From Sternotherus odoratus (Eukaryota > Chordata > Testudines > Kinosternidae): DNA of 64,000 bases. Within the stretch, counting starts at the first letter, position 1. Each line of letters starts with the position of its first letter. This document shows, one piece after another, positions 11,880 to 21,765 of this stretch. Made by a program: the position numbers and the translations under genes. A model generated the notes under the pieces. It searched no databases. It was not told where the DNA came from and was given only the letters and a program-made list of their open reading frames with translations. Where the stretch lies: NCBI GenBank assembly GCA_032164245.1, contig JAVMKO010000006.1:104859310-104923309 (forward strand), written 5' to 3'.

Positions 11880-12262
11880 CACCACGCTGCCAGCCCTAAT
11901 GCTCCAGATGATGCGGTCAGGGGTGGGGAGCTGGGAGGTCCTGGGGGGGAAGTTAGAGGGTGGGGAACAGGGGGATTATATGGAGGTGGGTCCCCAGGGG
12001 GCAGTAAGGAGGCAGTGAGCCGGGGGGATTGGATAGGAGGTAGGGGTCCAGGGAGGCAATCGGGGGTGGGGAGCTGGAAAGGGTAGGGGGCAGGAATCCT
12101 GGTGGGTCAGCGAGTATGGGGGGTTGGATAGCGGGCAGGGGCCAGGCCACACCTGACTGTTTGGGGAGGCACAGCCTCCCGCATCCTTTCCTACCCATCT
12201 CTCCATGCAATTTCTGTACCTGACATGGCCCTCGAGCCAAAAAGTTTGCCCACCCCTGAACT
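11880..12262. mobile_element. hAT fragment ending AGTTTGCCCACCCCTG
   Basis: Shares its right end (CCAAAAAGTTTGCCCACCCC) and GC-rich body with the complete element at 34031-34656. Only the right terminus is present here. Confidence 0.65.
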
Positions 12263-12593
12263 AGCACTCGGCGAGCGCTCAGCAGGAGCCTGTGCAGGGG
12301 TCGCATGGCGTACGCCTCTCCCGCTGATGCCCGGCCCTCTTCTCGTGCTCCTCATCTGGTGGGACTTGAGCTGCAGCACATGCAGTCTGTCGCTACATCA
12401 CTAGTACCCAGGAGTTGGAGGTATGTGTATCCGAGTGCTGAGATGGGGAGAGATGCAGTGAAGGGTATCAGGAGTTTTAGGAGTTGGGGGAGATGGGGGT
12501 GCCGGGGGTAGTGGGATGGGACAGAGATGAGCCTGCTGAGTACTTGAGTGGTGCTAGTTCAGGGGTGGGCAAACTGGACACCTGGTCACCCTA

Positions 12594-13930
12594 ATCCCTC
12601 CCCATCCCACCCCCTGCTCCCAAAACTCTCACTGCATCCCCCCCATCCGATCCTGTCCTGCCCCCAACACCTATCTATCCCAACACTGTACCCCCTACAG
12701 CTCTCTCCTACCCATCCACACCACCTCTCAGAGATGCCACCCCCCACATCCTTGCACCCCATTCACCTCCATACCCTACTGCACTCCCATTATGTCCCTA
12801 TACACCCCTGTGCCCTCCACATCCTCATGTACTCGTAGCCTTCTGCCTCCCCGTGTATTCCCAACCACCCCACATACCCCCACACTCCATCCTCTATACT
12901 TCACTCCCCACTCTTACCCCCACCCTGGTCTTGTCCTTGGCCACTTTCACTCCCCATCCTCTCCCCTGCCCTCCCTCCCATCTTTTCCTCTCCAACCCAC
13001 CCTCCTCCCAACTGGGTGATTTAGGCAGCCCCTAGAAAAGTGTATGAAACAGTGTCTTTGTGTAGGCAGGTGTGTACATGCATGCATTTTATGCGTGTAA
13101 GAGACTGTGTCTTTGTGTAGGGAGGTGTGTGTATTGCCACATGTGTGTATATCTGTATGAATAAATTTTGTAGTCTAATTCTTTGACTTTTATTCCTTTT
13201 TCTGGCTTGCGCGCAAAGAAAGAAATATAAAATATGTGTGTATTCATTGATAAGTTGTTAAAAGAGAAGGGAACTCTAAAAGAAATCTATTATTTCTTAA
13301 AAAGTGAATGTTGTTGACTAGTTGCAGAAGAGCCAATGTATCATACATTTCTCGCCACCTTTGTCTAGCTATATTATAAACTCTTTGTTGCAGACTTTTT
13401 ATGTGAATGTTCAGCATCTACCACCCTGGAACCCTGATCTTAGCTGGGGTCTCTAGGCACTAAACAACAATTGTAATAATATATAATGTGGAAGTACATG
13501 TATTAGTGTATGCCAGATATATACACATGAATACACGTGTGTATCTGAATGTAGGCGTGGGAGTCGGTTTCTACAAATTTAATTATATTGGTCTCTGGAC
13601 AGGTGCATTTCTGTGGTTGTGCTCTATGGATTTGTATTTGGGCTTCAGGAGTGGGCCTTTAATGGACTCATTGCAGCTGTGATAATGTGTGGTCCTAATT
13701 CCACACGTAAAATAACAATAACTTTAGTAAGCAAAAAGACATGGAGCTGGTTATGACCTATGGGAAGAGGGGAGGGGAAGAATCATGAAAATCTTTGTGA
13801 AGTTTCATTTTTAAATGATCCTTTTTGACTATTTTGCTGCCAGCTCCAGTGTCCTGTAACAAATAAAACCTGAACTTAGCACAATACATCTGTCCAAACA
13901 ATAAATATGTCTGTTTGGGCCTTGCAGTTA
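12594..13930. other. No gene; C-rich then AT-rich, with dinucleotide runs
   Basis: 12594-13010 is a C-rich low-complexity stretch (CCCACACTCC-like). 13040-13570 holds repeated GTGTGTAT/ACATG motifs. No recognisable gene was found. Confidence 0.5.
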
Positions 13931-14180
13931 AAATGAACACATGAGCAAGGGTGTGGGAGAGCAAGCACTGGAGAGAGGGCGGATGGAGCGAGTGGGGGCG
14001 GGGCCTCTGGAGGGGATGGGGCTTCAGGGAAGGGGTGGGACAGTGGGTGGGACAAGGGTGTTTGGTTTTCTGGAACTAGAAAGTTGGCAACTCTATCCCC
14101 TGTAAACATCAACCCCACACACCCCTCTCTTCCCCTCCCTAAAGCCTCTGTCATTGTCTTGCCCCAAGGAGCCCCTCCTA

Positions 14181-14249
14181 TAGGGTTGCCAACTTGGCGA
14201 GACCAGATGGACTGGATACCATTGCCAGCAGTGGCAAGTTGGCAACCCA
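14181..14249. mobile_element. 69-bp palindromic MITE
   Basis: Inverted ends GGGTTGCCAACTTG and CAAGTTGGCAACCC enclose a 40-bp middle. It interrupts the left arm between GAGCCCCTC and CTCACAGGATTTCATGG, which are contiguous at 15113-15140 in the right arm. Confidence 0.8.
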
Positions 14250-14329
14250 TCCTCACAGGATTTCATGGCCTCTCAGCCGATGACTGAGCAGGGAGGCTGG
14301 AGGATGGGTTGGCAGGGAGGGGGCTGTGG

Positions 14330-15055
14330 GGTGGGGTGCGGAGAACAAATGGGGTGCAGGGAGAAGGGGAGCAGGGATAGTGGTAACCAGGCTGGGAGGA
14401 GGCAGAGAAAAGGAGCTGGAGCCGGGAATCATTTCTAAAGCTGAACTGAGAGGAGCTGAGCCCTGCGATTCAAGGGGAGCGAGGTGAGTTCAGCACCCCC
14501 AGAGGCACAAGTTCTCCCCCCCCCCATGGCCCCATTGCTCATCTGCTCTGACAAGGGCCCTTCACCCCGCCCCCTCCCCCCCAGCTGCTGACAGACCCAC
14601 AGCTCCAATGTACCCCTCTCACTCCTCACTCAGCCCCCTCCCCTCAGGAGAGCAGCACCTCCCTTCCTGGGACAAAGTCAAACAGAAGCTGCGAGGTCCC
14701 CTCCCCGCCAAGGGCTGTGGGATCCGATAAGACATGAATTGTGACCCCTCCCCGGCCTTCTTTTGTTTTCTCTCCCTCAGGCCATTTCTGGGAAACAGGG
14801 CTGCTGGCTGAGGTCACTGAAGGTCCCCGTGTTTTCCCAGGCTGCTCTGTGTGTTTCCTGGAGCAGCCGTAGGCTCTCACTGGTGTTTTGTGGAGCATTA
14901 GCAACATGATCACCCTGGTGGTTGGAATCTCTTCTGCGCTTCAACAGGAGTTCAGTGTCTGGTTTTTGGTATGAAAATATCAGTGTATCTGCCTCCCAAC
15001 CTGGTCATTGCTGTCCCTGACCCCCACGTAGGGGTGGTGACCCCCACCCCCAGCT
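14330..15055. other. Spacer of the inverted duplication
   Basis: About 0.7 kb of sequence not matched by either arm. GC-rich at the left (14450-14650), with no coding frame recognised. Confidence 0.5.
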
Positions 15056-16555
15056 CCCCTCCCTTCTCCCTGCCTGTCCACTCACCCTCCAACCTCCAGG
15101 CCACTAAGAGAGTCCATGAAATCCTGTGAGGGGCTCCTCAGGGGGAGACAGTGACAGAGGATTAGGGAGGGGAGGAGAGGGGTGTTTGGGGTTGAGGCTT
15201 ACAGGGGATGCTGCTCTCCTCAGTGAGTCTGGCTGGGTGGGTCAAGAAGAAAAGTTGAATCTTGGAGATGTGCAAGAAGCTGCAGCCAGGATGTGTGGGT
15301 CAAAGCAAAGAGCTGAGTCAAAGATGGAGCAAAGGGTGAGTGACCAGGCGGATGGTGGTGCCTGTCCCCTGTGGCAGAGAAAAGAGGGAAGGGCTGAGGG
15401 GAAAAGATCAGTAGTTTGGCTTTGACCAGGTTCAGTTTCAGCTGACATGGAGTTTTATTGATGTCCCCCAGGAATTCTGCTCATCTCTCTTGGCTGATGG
15501 ATGGGAGAGAAACTGAAAGGTTTTGTGTGGGGACGACTGATTGTCTGAGCAGGACGACTGAGGGTGGGCGCCAGGGAAGATGGGGGACGACTGGGACTAG
15601 CTGGGGAAGGGGACTGGAACTAGGACAGTATTGACTTAGCTGAGGTATCTCAAGAGGAAGTTGCCCATCTGCAGCCCCTGACACCTCTGTCCAAGGAAGC
15701 AGAGCTCACGCACATTTAGTAAATACACAATTATATCAAGGGCAGGGCTAACCGGAAAAGATTTGCCTGCCATAGCTATGTCGCTTGGGAGTGTTGTTAC
15801 AACATAACTGGGTCAGCAAACTCCCTTGTTTACATTGGCAAAAAAATGCTTTTGCTAATGGAGTTTATTTTGCTCAGGGAACAGTATAAATTATACTGGC
15901 AAAACAGCATTAGGAAGGTTTTGCTGCTGTAAGTACGCCAGTGTAGCTAAAGCAGTAAAACCCTCCAGTGTGTTCGAAGCCCAAGAAAACATGACTCCAT
16001 GTCAATCTGCTTCACTTGGGAAACTGACCTGCAAGGCCCCAAAATCTGCTTCCACTCAGGTAAGGGGGCAGGACCCTTACCCCCTATTCCCTGCATTTCC
16101 CCCAGGTGAGATGAGCCATGTCTCCCCCCAACTGGGGGATCCTACCCACTTCCCTTCCTGAGTAAAATGGACCCCCAGGCCTGTGCCCTGGAGTAGAGGA
16201 CACTAAGAGATTATGGCCCCATCAGTTTGAATAGTGGGAGGGCACTGGGGGAAGAGGTGGAATGGGGTCAGGACCTCAGGGGAAGAGGCGGGGCCTTAGA
16301 GCTGAACGAAGCAGAGCGCAGATTGGGCCACAAAGAGAGGAGCGGAGCAGGCACCAGACCTCCGGGGGTTGGGCCGACTGGAGACTGGGACAGGGCGATG
16401 GTTCGGGAGCCAGAGGACCCCCATTCCTAGAGAGCTTTTGATGCTCCTGTCCTCAGGAGAACCTTATCCCCTCCCACTCGCAAATGTTTTGGCCCTAGGA
16501 TGACCAGACGTCACAAGTTTATAAGGAGAGTCCCAATATGTGGGGCTTTGCCTTA

Positions 16556-18583
16556 CCGTATTTTTCGCCATATAAGACGCTCCGGCATATAAGACGCACC
16601 TAATTTTAAAGGAGGAAAATCTAGAAAAAAAAGATTCTGAACCAAATACTGTAGTAAAATATTTTATATCAACTGTATAAAGTTAACAGCAGTTTAAGAA
16701 CAATTTTATGTCAACCATGTAACATATTAAGAACTATCTTTACTCTCATTAACAGTCAGTAAAGTCAGTAAACAGTGAAAGTAACAAAAATAAGGCTGTA
16801 ATGTTATTATTCGAACCCCAAGAATTCCTCTTGCACTAGGGGGCACAAAGGGTTGGGGGGGGCAGAGCGCAAGGAAGTCACAGAGTGGGGTGAAGGGGGA
16901 TGACACAGAGAATCGGATGAGGGGGAAGGGAGAGTCCGGGTGGAGTGGAGGGGGTTGGCAGAGAGGATCGGTGAGGGGAACAGGAGAGCCTGGGGGGTGG
17001 GAAGAGGATTGGTGTGGGAAGGAGAGTCGGGGGGGGGGAAGAGCACCCCAAGAGGGGTGCAGAGGGTCTGGTGGGAGGAGGAAAGAGTCCCAGGGGAAGG
17101 CACAGATGCACAGAGGATTGGGTATGGGGGAGGGGACAGTGCCCTAGGGGAGTAACAGAGGATCAGGTTGGGAGGACAGGGGAGGGGTGAGGCACAGAGG
17201 GTCAAGTAGAGGGGGAAGCCCCAAGAAGGGGCACAGAGGGTTGGGTGAAAGGGGAGGACACAGAGGGTCTGTTGGGGAGGAGCGACAGAGTCCTGGGGGG
17301 AACACAGAGGCTGTGGTGAGTGGGGGGGGGGATCCCATGGGAGGACACAGAGTATTGGGGGAGGGGAGAGCACCCCGGGGGGGGGGCAGAGGATGGGGGA
17401 ACTACAGACTGTGGAGTGAAGAAGGGGAAGCCCCGGGCAGCACTCGAGTGACGGGCTCTGGTGAGTGTGGGCTGGGGAACTGAGGGGGTTGGGTCTGGTG
17501 ACGGGGGAGCTCAGGTTCTGAAGAAGGAAAACGAGGAGTAGGAGCTCTGGAGCAGAGGGAGGGAGCCGGAGGGCGGGACCTGGCGAGGTGAAGCCCGGGG
17601 GAGGGAGATTTGCTGAGTGGGAGCGGAGGGGGGAGGACCGGGTGGGGGACCAGAGAGCCGGTGAGGGGGGACGGGGGGAGCGGTGCTGACGGGGGGGGGG
17701 CACACAGCGGGGTCTGGTGACAGGGAAGCGAGGGGAGCCGGTGAAAGGCAGCGCGGGGGAAGCGAGGGGAGCCGGTGAAAGGCAGCGCGGGGGAAGCGAG
17801 GGGAGCCGGTGAAAGGCAGCGCGGGGGAAGCGAGGGGAGCCGGTGAAAGGCAGCGCGGGGGAAGCGAGGGGAGCCGGTGAAAGGCAGCGCGGGGGAAGCG
17901 AGGGGAGCCGGTGAAAGGCAGCGCGGGGGAAGCGAGGGGAGCCGGTGAAAGGCAGCGCGGGGGAAGCGAGGGGAGCCGGTGAAAGGCAGCGCGGGGGAAG
18001 CGAGGGGAGCCGGTGAAAGGCAGCGCGGGGGAAGCGAGGGGAGCCGGTGAAAGGCAGCGTGGGGGAAGCGAGGGGAGCCGGTGAAAGGCAGCGTGGGGGA
18101 GCCGCAGCCCCAGGGACATTTGGTGACGAGGGGCGCCGGGGCGGCCAGGTGAGGGGGGACGGGGGGAGCGGTGCTGACGGGGGGGGGGGGCACACAGCGG
18201 GGTCTGGTGACAGGGAAGCGAGGGGAGCCGGTGAAAGGCAGCGCGGGGGAGCCACGGGCCAAGGGACATTGGGTGACGAGGGGAGCCGGGGCGGCCGGGT
18301 GAGGGGGGCGCCGCGGGGGCAGTTACCGGACTCACGAGGCTCAAAAAATTGGCGGAGCCGCCTGGGTCGCTGCGCTGCGCCCCAGCCGGGCTGCGGGTGC
18401 CTCACGTACAGCCGGGACTAGCCAGGCGCTCCACTCCGTGTCCCTGGTGTCATTCGCCTCGCCCCCCCCCCCGCGCAAAGGGCAAAGGCAAAGTGTGTAT
18501 ATTCGCCGTATAAGACGCACCAACTTCCCCCCCCCCCCCGTTTTGGGGAAGAAAAAGTGCGTCTTATATGGCGAAAAATACGG
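16556..18583. mobile_element. TA-flanked inverted-repeat transposon (pogo/mariner-like) with minisatellite
   Basis: Inverted ends CCGTATTTTTCGCCATATAA and its complement at 18564-18583, each continuing into GACGC. Both ends are flanked by TA (16554-16555 and 18584-18585), the target duplication of Tc1/mariner-superfamily elements. The interior is GC-rich, purine-biased and non-coding. A proline-rich open frame of over 500 codons on the minus strand is a by-product of the repeat composition. Confidence 0.85.
17652..18250. repeat. 34-bp minisatellite, about 11 tandem copies, with flanking duplication
   Basis: Unit GGGAAGCGAGGGGAGCCGG followed by TGAAAGGCAGCGCGG recurs every 34 bp from about 17717 to 18100, nearly without change. 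The preceding block with CGGGGGGAGCGGTGCTGACG and CACACAGCGGGGTCTGGTGA (17660-17725) recurs at 18158-18222, so a larger unit of about 0.5 kb is also partly duplicated. Confidence 0.95.
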
Positions 18584-18960
18584 TATATAGGCTCCTATTA
18601 CCCCCGAATCCCCATCACAATTTTTCACACTTCCTGTCTGGTCACCCTATTTGGCCTTGTTTCTTCCTCCTGCTTCCTTCAAGCCACTCTCCCCGCCCCT
18701 CCCCCCACTCCATTGTGAGTGTGGGACCCTGTCCGCTTGACAGCAGCAGAGACATCAAAGGGGAAGCTGCTGGGTGAGAATTGTCCCTCTCAGAGAATTC
18801 ACCCCCAAAACATAAGGAGGGAAGCAGAAAGACACTACACCCTACTCCTGCCAGCCACACTCCATGGGGTGCAACAGCCTGAGCCAGCAATGAGCACTGT
18901 GGGCTCAAATCTGCCCTCAGTCACTGGGGTGCAGCAGGTGGGTAAATTGGGGCAAGATGA

Positions 18961-20700
18961 GCCCCATGAGCTGCGTCCTGAGCCTGAATTCCAAGACTTC
19001 CACTTTCATCTGCACCTCCCACCCCCCATCACACTGGACACAGGTGCTGGGGAAGGGATTGGGCCCAGTGTCAGCTGGGAGGGGAGCGATGCTGAATACC
19101 TGGGAGTTCAGGAGGATACATTTCTTTAATGCTGTGTGATTTCCAAGAATCAGAAGAAAGGCGCAGAGCCAGCTCCTCCCTTTTCCCCCCCAACCATTTT
19201 ACTTTCTGTTTCCAGTTAACTATGTACATAACCTGAGGCAAATCCAGGCAGTGGGAATTCAACAGGACTGTGTTTGCTGTTGATCTGGTAGAGAACAGGA
19301 GGTAGGTGCCATTCTTTATTACAAAACCCTGGAAAATTTCTTAGAACAAAAATCTCTGGGCCACCTTACCATGTGATCCAGATCCATCTGTATAACGGAC
19401 TTGTCCACATGATTATTTACCATTCTATTATTATTTTTGTCATCCATATATTTTATCAGCAATGATTTTATGTTTTTACCAGATGATTGATAAATATAGT
19501 GATCTAGGCATTGGGCTGTGACCTCACTAGAAACACTCCCACTGGATGATGAGTCTCCATTTACAAGTATCGTTTGATGTGTATCGATTAATCAGTTATT
19601 AATCCATTTAGTGTGTACCACATCTATTTTGATATAATACTGTTTTATCAGAGTCTCATGTGATACTAAGTCAGATGCCTTACAGAAGTGGAGAATCTTA
19701 TGTCAAAACCTTTACCTTTATTGGCCAAACTTGGAACCTCATTGAAACATGACATCATGGTTGTTTGACAAAACATAGTTCCGGAAAACCATGTTGCTTA
19801 GTGTTAATTCTGCTCCCATCCTCAGGTGTTCAGCTGGGGCCTGATCCTGCTCCCACTGGAGTCAGGGGGACTTCTGCCATTTCCTTCCACAGAAGCAGGA
19901 TTGGGCCCTGCATAGCTGAAAACCCAGCAATGCCACTTGCTCTCATTTTCCTCTGTCCAGTCCTTGGGGTTGGGGAGTTTGTTCCCATTCCCCAGGGCAG
20001 CTCAGCGACTCTCTGCTCTGTCTCCATTCAGGATCAGGGCCTGGCAGGACACACTCCAGCGTTGTCAGCCAGGGCTCAGATCCACAGGGGGATGCTCTGA
20101 AACTCCTATGAATCTGGCAGCTCTTGCTCCCTTTGGCACAGTGAGTGTCCTGACCCTGGGCTGGCCTCATGGGGTGACAATGTTGGTGACCACTGAGGGT
20201 GGTCGGGGGGGGGGGGTGCTGTGGTCAGAGGCAAGGAGCAGAGCAGGCCTGGAATGTGAGGCCACAGAAGGGAGATTCAGGCAATGCAAAGGGAGGGGGA
20301 GGGGCAGTAGGCCCAGGAGCAATGGGAGGGGGGAGCCCTGGGAGGCAGCTGGGGCCCAGGGACACCAAAATACAAGTTCCCCCAGGATGCCATTTTCCCC
20401 AGGGCCGGATCTGTTCTTACCCCACTGCTCAGATGCACCCATGGTGCCCCAGGGCCATTGACAGGATTTGCCCTCGGTGGGTTTCTGCAGCTCTTAAACC
20501 AGAAATTCTGCATGATTAAGTTTATGTGAAGTACTTCAGGGATGAGACTTTCCATTGAGCTGAGCAGGTAAAAAGTGCAGGTGTTTGGATCCCTGGTGCT
20601 CGCTCTGAATGCGGGAAGGAAGGGATGATGGGATCGGATCTTAGAAGAAACGAACAGCATGAAAATCATCATGGGCCTGAGCTGGCTTTTATCTGATTTT
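18961..20700. other. Intergenic sequence upstream of the GVIN repeat exon
   Basis: No exon could be recognised, although the missing 5' exon(s) of the GVIN gene should lie at or beyond this side. Short G-rich runs occur at 20200-20345. Confidence 0.4.
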
Positions 20701-20708
20701 CTTTCTAG

Positions 20709-21248
20709 AATCTTTAAATATGGAGAATTGTCCCAAGAATCAAAACTGCCCCGTGTTCCCAGAGGATGGGCCAGAGAATCGAGAAGGCCCCCTGTTCCTA
20801 GAGGATGGGCCAGAGAATCGAGAAGGCCCCATGTTCCCAGAGGATGGGCCAGAGAATCGAGAACGCCCCCTGTTCCTAGAGGATGGGCCAGAGAATCGAG
20901 AACGCCCCCTGTTCCTAGAGGATGGGCCAGAGAATCGAGAACGCCCCCTGTTCCTAGAGGATGGGCCAGAGAATCGAGAACGCCCCCTGTTCCTAGAGGA
21001 TGGGTCAGAGAATCGAGAACGCCCCCTGTTCCTAGAGGATGGGCCAGAGAATCGAGAACGCCCCCTGTTCCTAGAGGATGGGCCAGAGAATCGAGAACGC
21101 CCCCTGTTCCTAGAGGATGGGTCAGAGAATCGAGAACGCCCCCTGTTCCTAGAGGATGGGCCAGAGAATCGAGAACGCCCCCTGTTCCCAGAGGATGGGC
21201 CAGAGAATCGAGACAGTCCAGTGTCTTCTAAGAAAGGAAATTCTGCAG
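20709..21248 (+). CDS. GVIN1: GVIN-like gene, tandem-repeat coding exon
   Basis: A 540-bp exon bounded by an acceptor (TTTTCTTTCTAG, ending 20708) and a donor (CTGCAG|GTATGG, GT at 21249). In the frame that passes through ATG at 20720 it encodes 11 complete copies of a 13-residue unit, consensus GPENRERPLFLED, with partial units at both ends. Variants are GS for GP in two units, EG for ER in the first two, and FPED for FLED at the edges. Both ends are phase 1, so the exon can be included or skipped without changing frame, and its one leftover base joins the first two bases of the giant exon at 28176 to make a Glu codon. The repeat is acidic with regular Arg and looks unstructured. Membership of the GVIN gene rests on strand, proximity and splice phase; no transcript was available. 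Confidence 0.65.
20744..21217 (+). repeat. 39-bp coding minisatellite
   Basis: The DNA unit (starting GATGGGCCAGAGAATCGAGA) is 39 bp, a multiple of three, so gain or loss of units keeps the frame. Central units are almost identical, pointing to recent expansion or homogenisation. A second forward frame is also open through the array (PVPRGWARESRTP units). Confidence 0.95.
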
Positions 21249-21295
21249 GTATGGTCTGGTTAGGCTCATAGCCGTGTCACAGTTTCTCTTGTCGT

Positions 21296-21765
21296 CAGAG
21301 GTGAAAGTAAGCCGGTACTCCCCGGCACGGTGTACCGGCAAGAGCCGATGTGCTGTACCAGGGCGGATCAGATTCCCCAGGCGCAATTTAAAAGGTCTGG
21401 GGCTCCCAGCAGTGGCTGGAGCCCCAGGCTTTTTAAATTGCTGCCAGAGCCGCTACCGCCCGGGCCCTTTAAACTGCTGCGGGAGCCCCGGGGAGGCTGT
21501 GGCGGGATGCCGGCAGCAGTTTAGAGGCCCCGGGCTGTAGCGGCGCACCGGGCTCTTTAAATAGCCCTTTAAATGGCCCCTGGAGGCGAGGGGGGGAGGG
21601 AGGAGGAGGAAGGAGGCTCCTTACCAGTACGGGGGCTGGGCTGGGGCTGGCTCTGACCCCTCTGGCCCCGCCCCTTCTTCCCAAGGCCACACCCCTTCCG
21701 GGGGTCAGAGCTGGCCCCAGCCAAGCCCCCATACTAGTAAGAAAGTTAAATTACTTTCACCCCTG
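21296..21765. mobile_element. hAT-type element, CAG(A/G)GGTGAAAG ends
   Basis: 470 bp, starting CAGAGGTGAAAGTAA and ending TTACTTTCACCCCTG. Flanked by CTTGTCGT (21288-21295) and CTTGTCCT (21766-21773), an 8-bp target duplication with one mismatch. GC-rich body without transposase. It lies 47 bp inside the intron after the GVIN repeat exon. A partial relative lies at 37420-37740. Confidence 0.85.

Larger units (their letters stand above)
11638..14095. mobile_element. hAT-type composite insertion with 8-bp target duplication
   Basis: Bounded by TAGGGTGACCAGG at the left and AAAGTTGGCAACTCTA at the right, whose reverse complement TAGAGTTGCC is a related end. It is flanked on both sides by TCCCCTGT (11630-11637 and 14096-14103), the 8-bp duplication typical of hAT transposition. 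The homologous right arm has a single TCCCCTGT (ACAGGGGA at 15201-15208) and no insert. Inside are nested fragments: a CACCTGGTCACCCTA end at 12593, a GTTTGCCCACCCCTG end at 12261, and a CAGGGGTGGGCAAACT end at 12560. There is no transposase frame. Confidence 0.85.
9580..14330. repeat. Left arm of a large imperfect inverted duplication
   Basis: Five blocks match the reverse complement of 15055-18960 in the mirror order: 9660-9960 with 18690-18960; 10060-10215 with 15975-16150; 10475-10580 with 15630-15740; 11430-11629 with 15210-15425; 14096-14320 with 15055-15208. The last two blocks are contiguous in the right arm but split here by the hAT composite at 11638-14095. Identity looks about 75-85% by eye. 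No intact gene lies in the arm. Confidence 0.8.
16496..18649. mobile_element. hAT MITE split by a younger transposon
   Basis: The outer element begins TAGGATGACCAGAC and ends GTCTGGTCACCCTA. It is flanked by TTTGGCCC (16488-16495) and TTTGGCCT (18650-18657), an 8-bp target duplication with one mismatch. Removing the inner insertion leaves about 124 bp, close to the 116-bp copy at 1335-1450. Confidence 0.88.
15055..18960. repeat. Right arm of the inverted duplication
   Basis: Mirror partner of 9580-14330 in reverse-complement order. It is uninterrupted where the left arm carries the 11638-14095 insertion, and is itself interrupted by the nested transposons at 16496-18649. Confidence 0.8.

Noticed and set aside
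16807..18405. A 532-codon proline-rich open frame on the minus strand plus two overlapping frames of about 280 codons
   Set aside because: They lie wholly inside a TA-flanked transposon and read through a 34-bp minisatellite in three frames at once; composition and not selection keeps them open.
20744..21217. CRISPR-like regular array
   Set aside because: The units are contiguous without unique spacers and lie in a vertebrate coding exon.
20659..21231. Alternative 190-codon frame through the GVIN repeat exon (PVPRGWARESRTP units)
   Set aside because: Only the frame with ATG at 20720 matches the splice phase into 28176; the other is open merely because the unit is a multiple of three.
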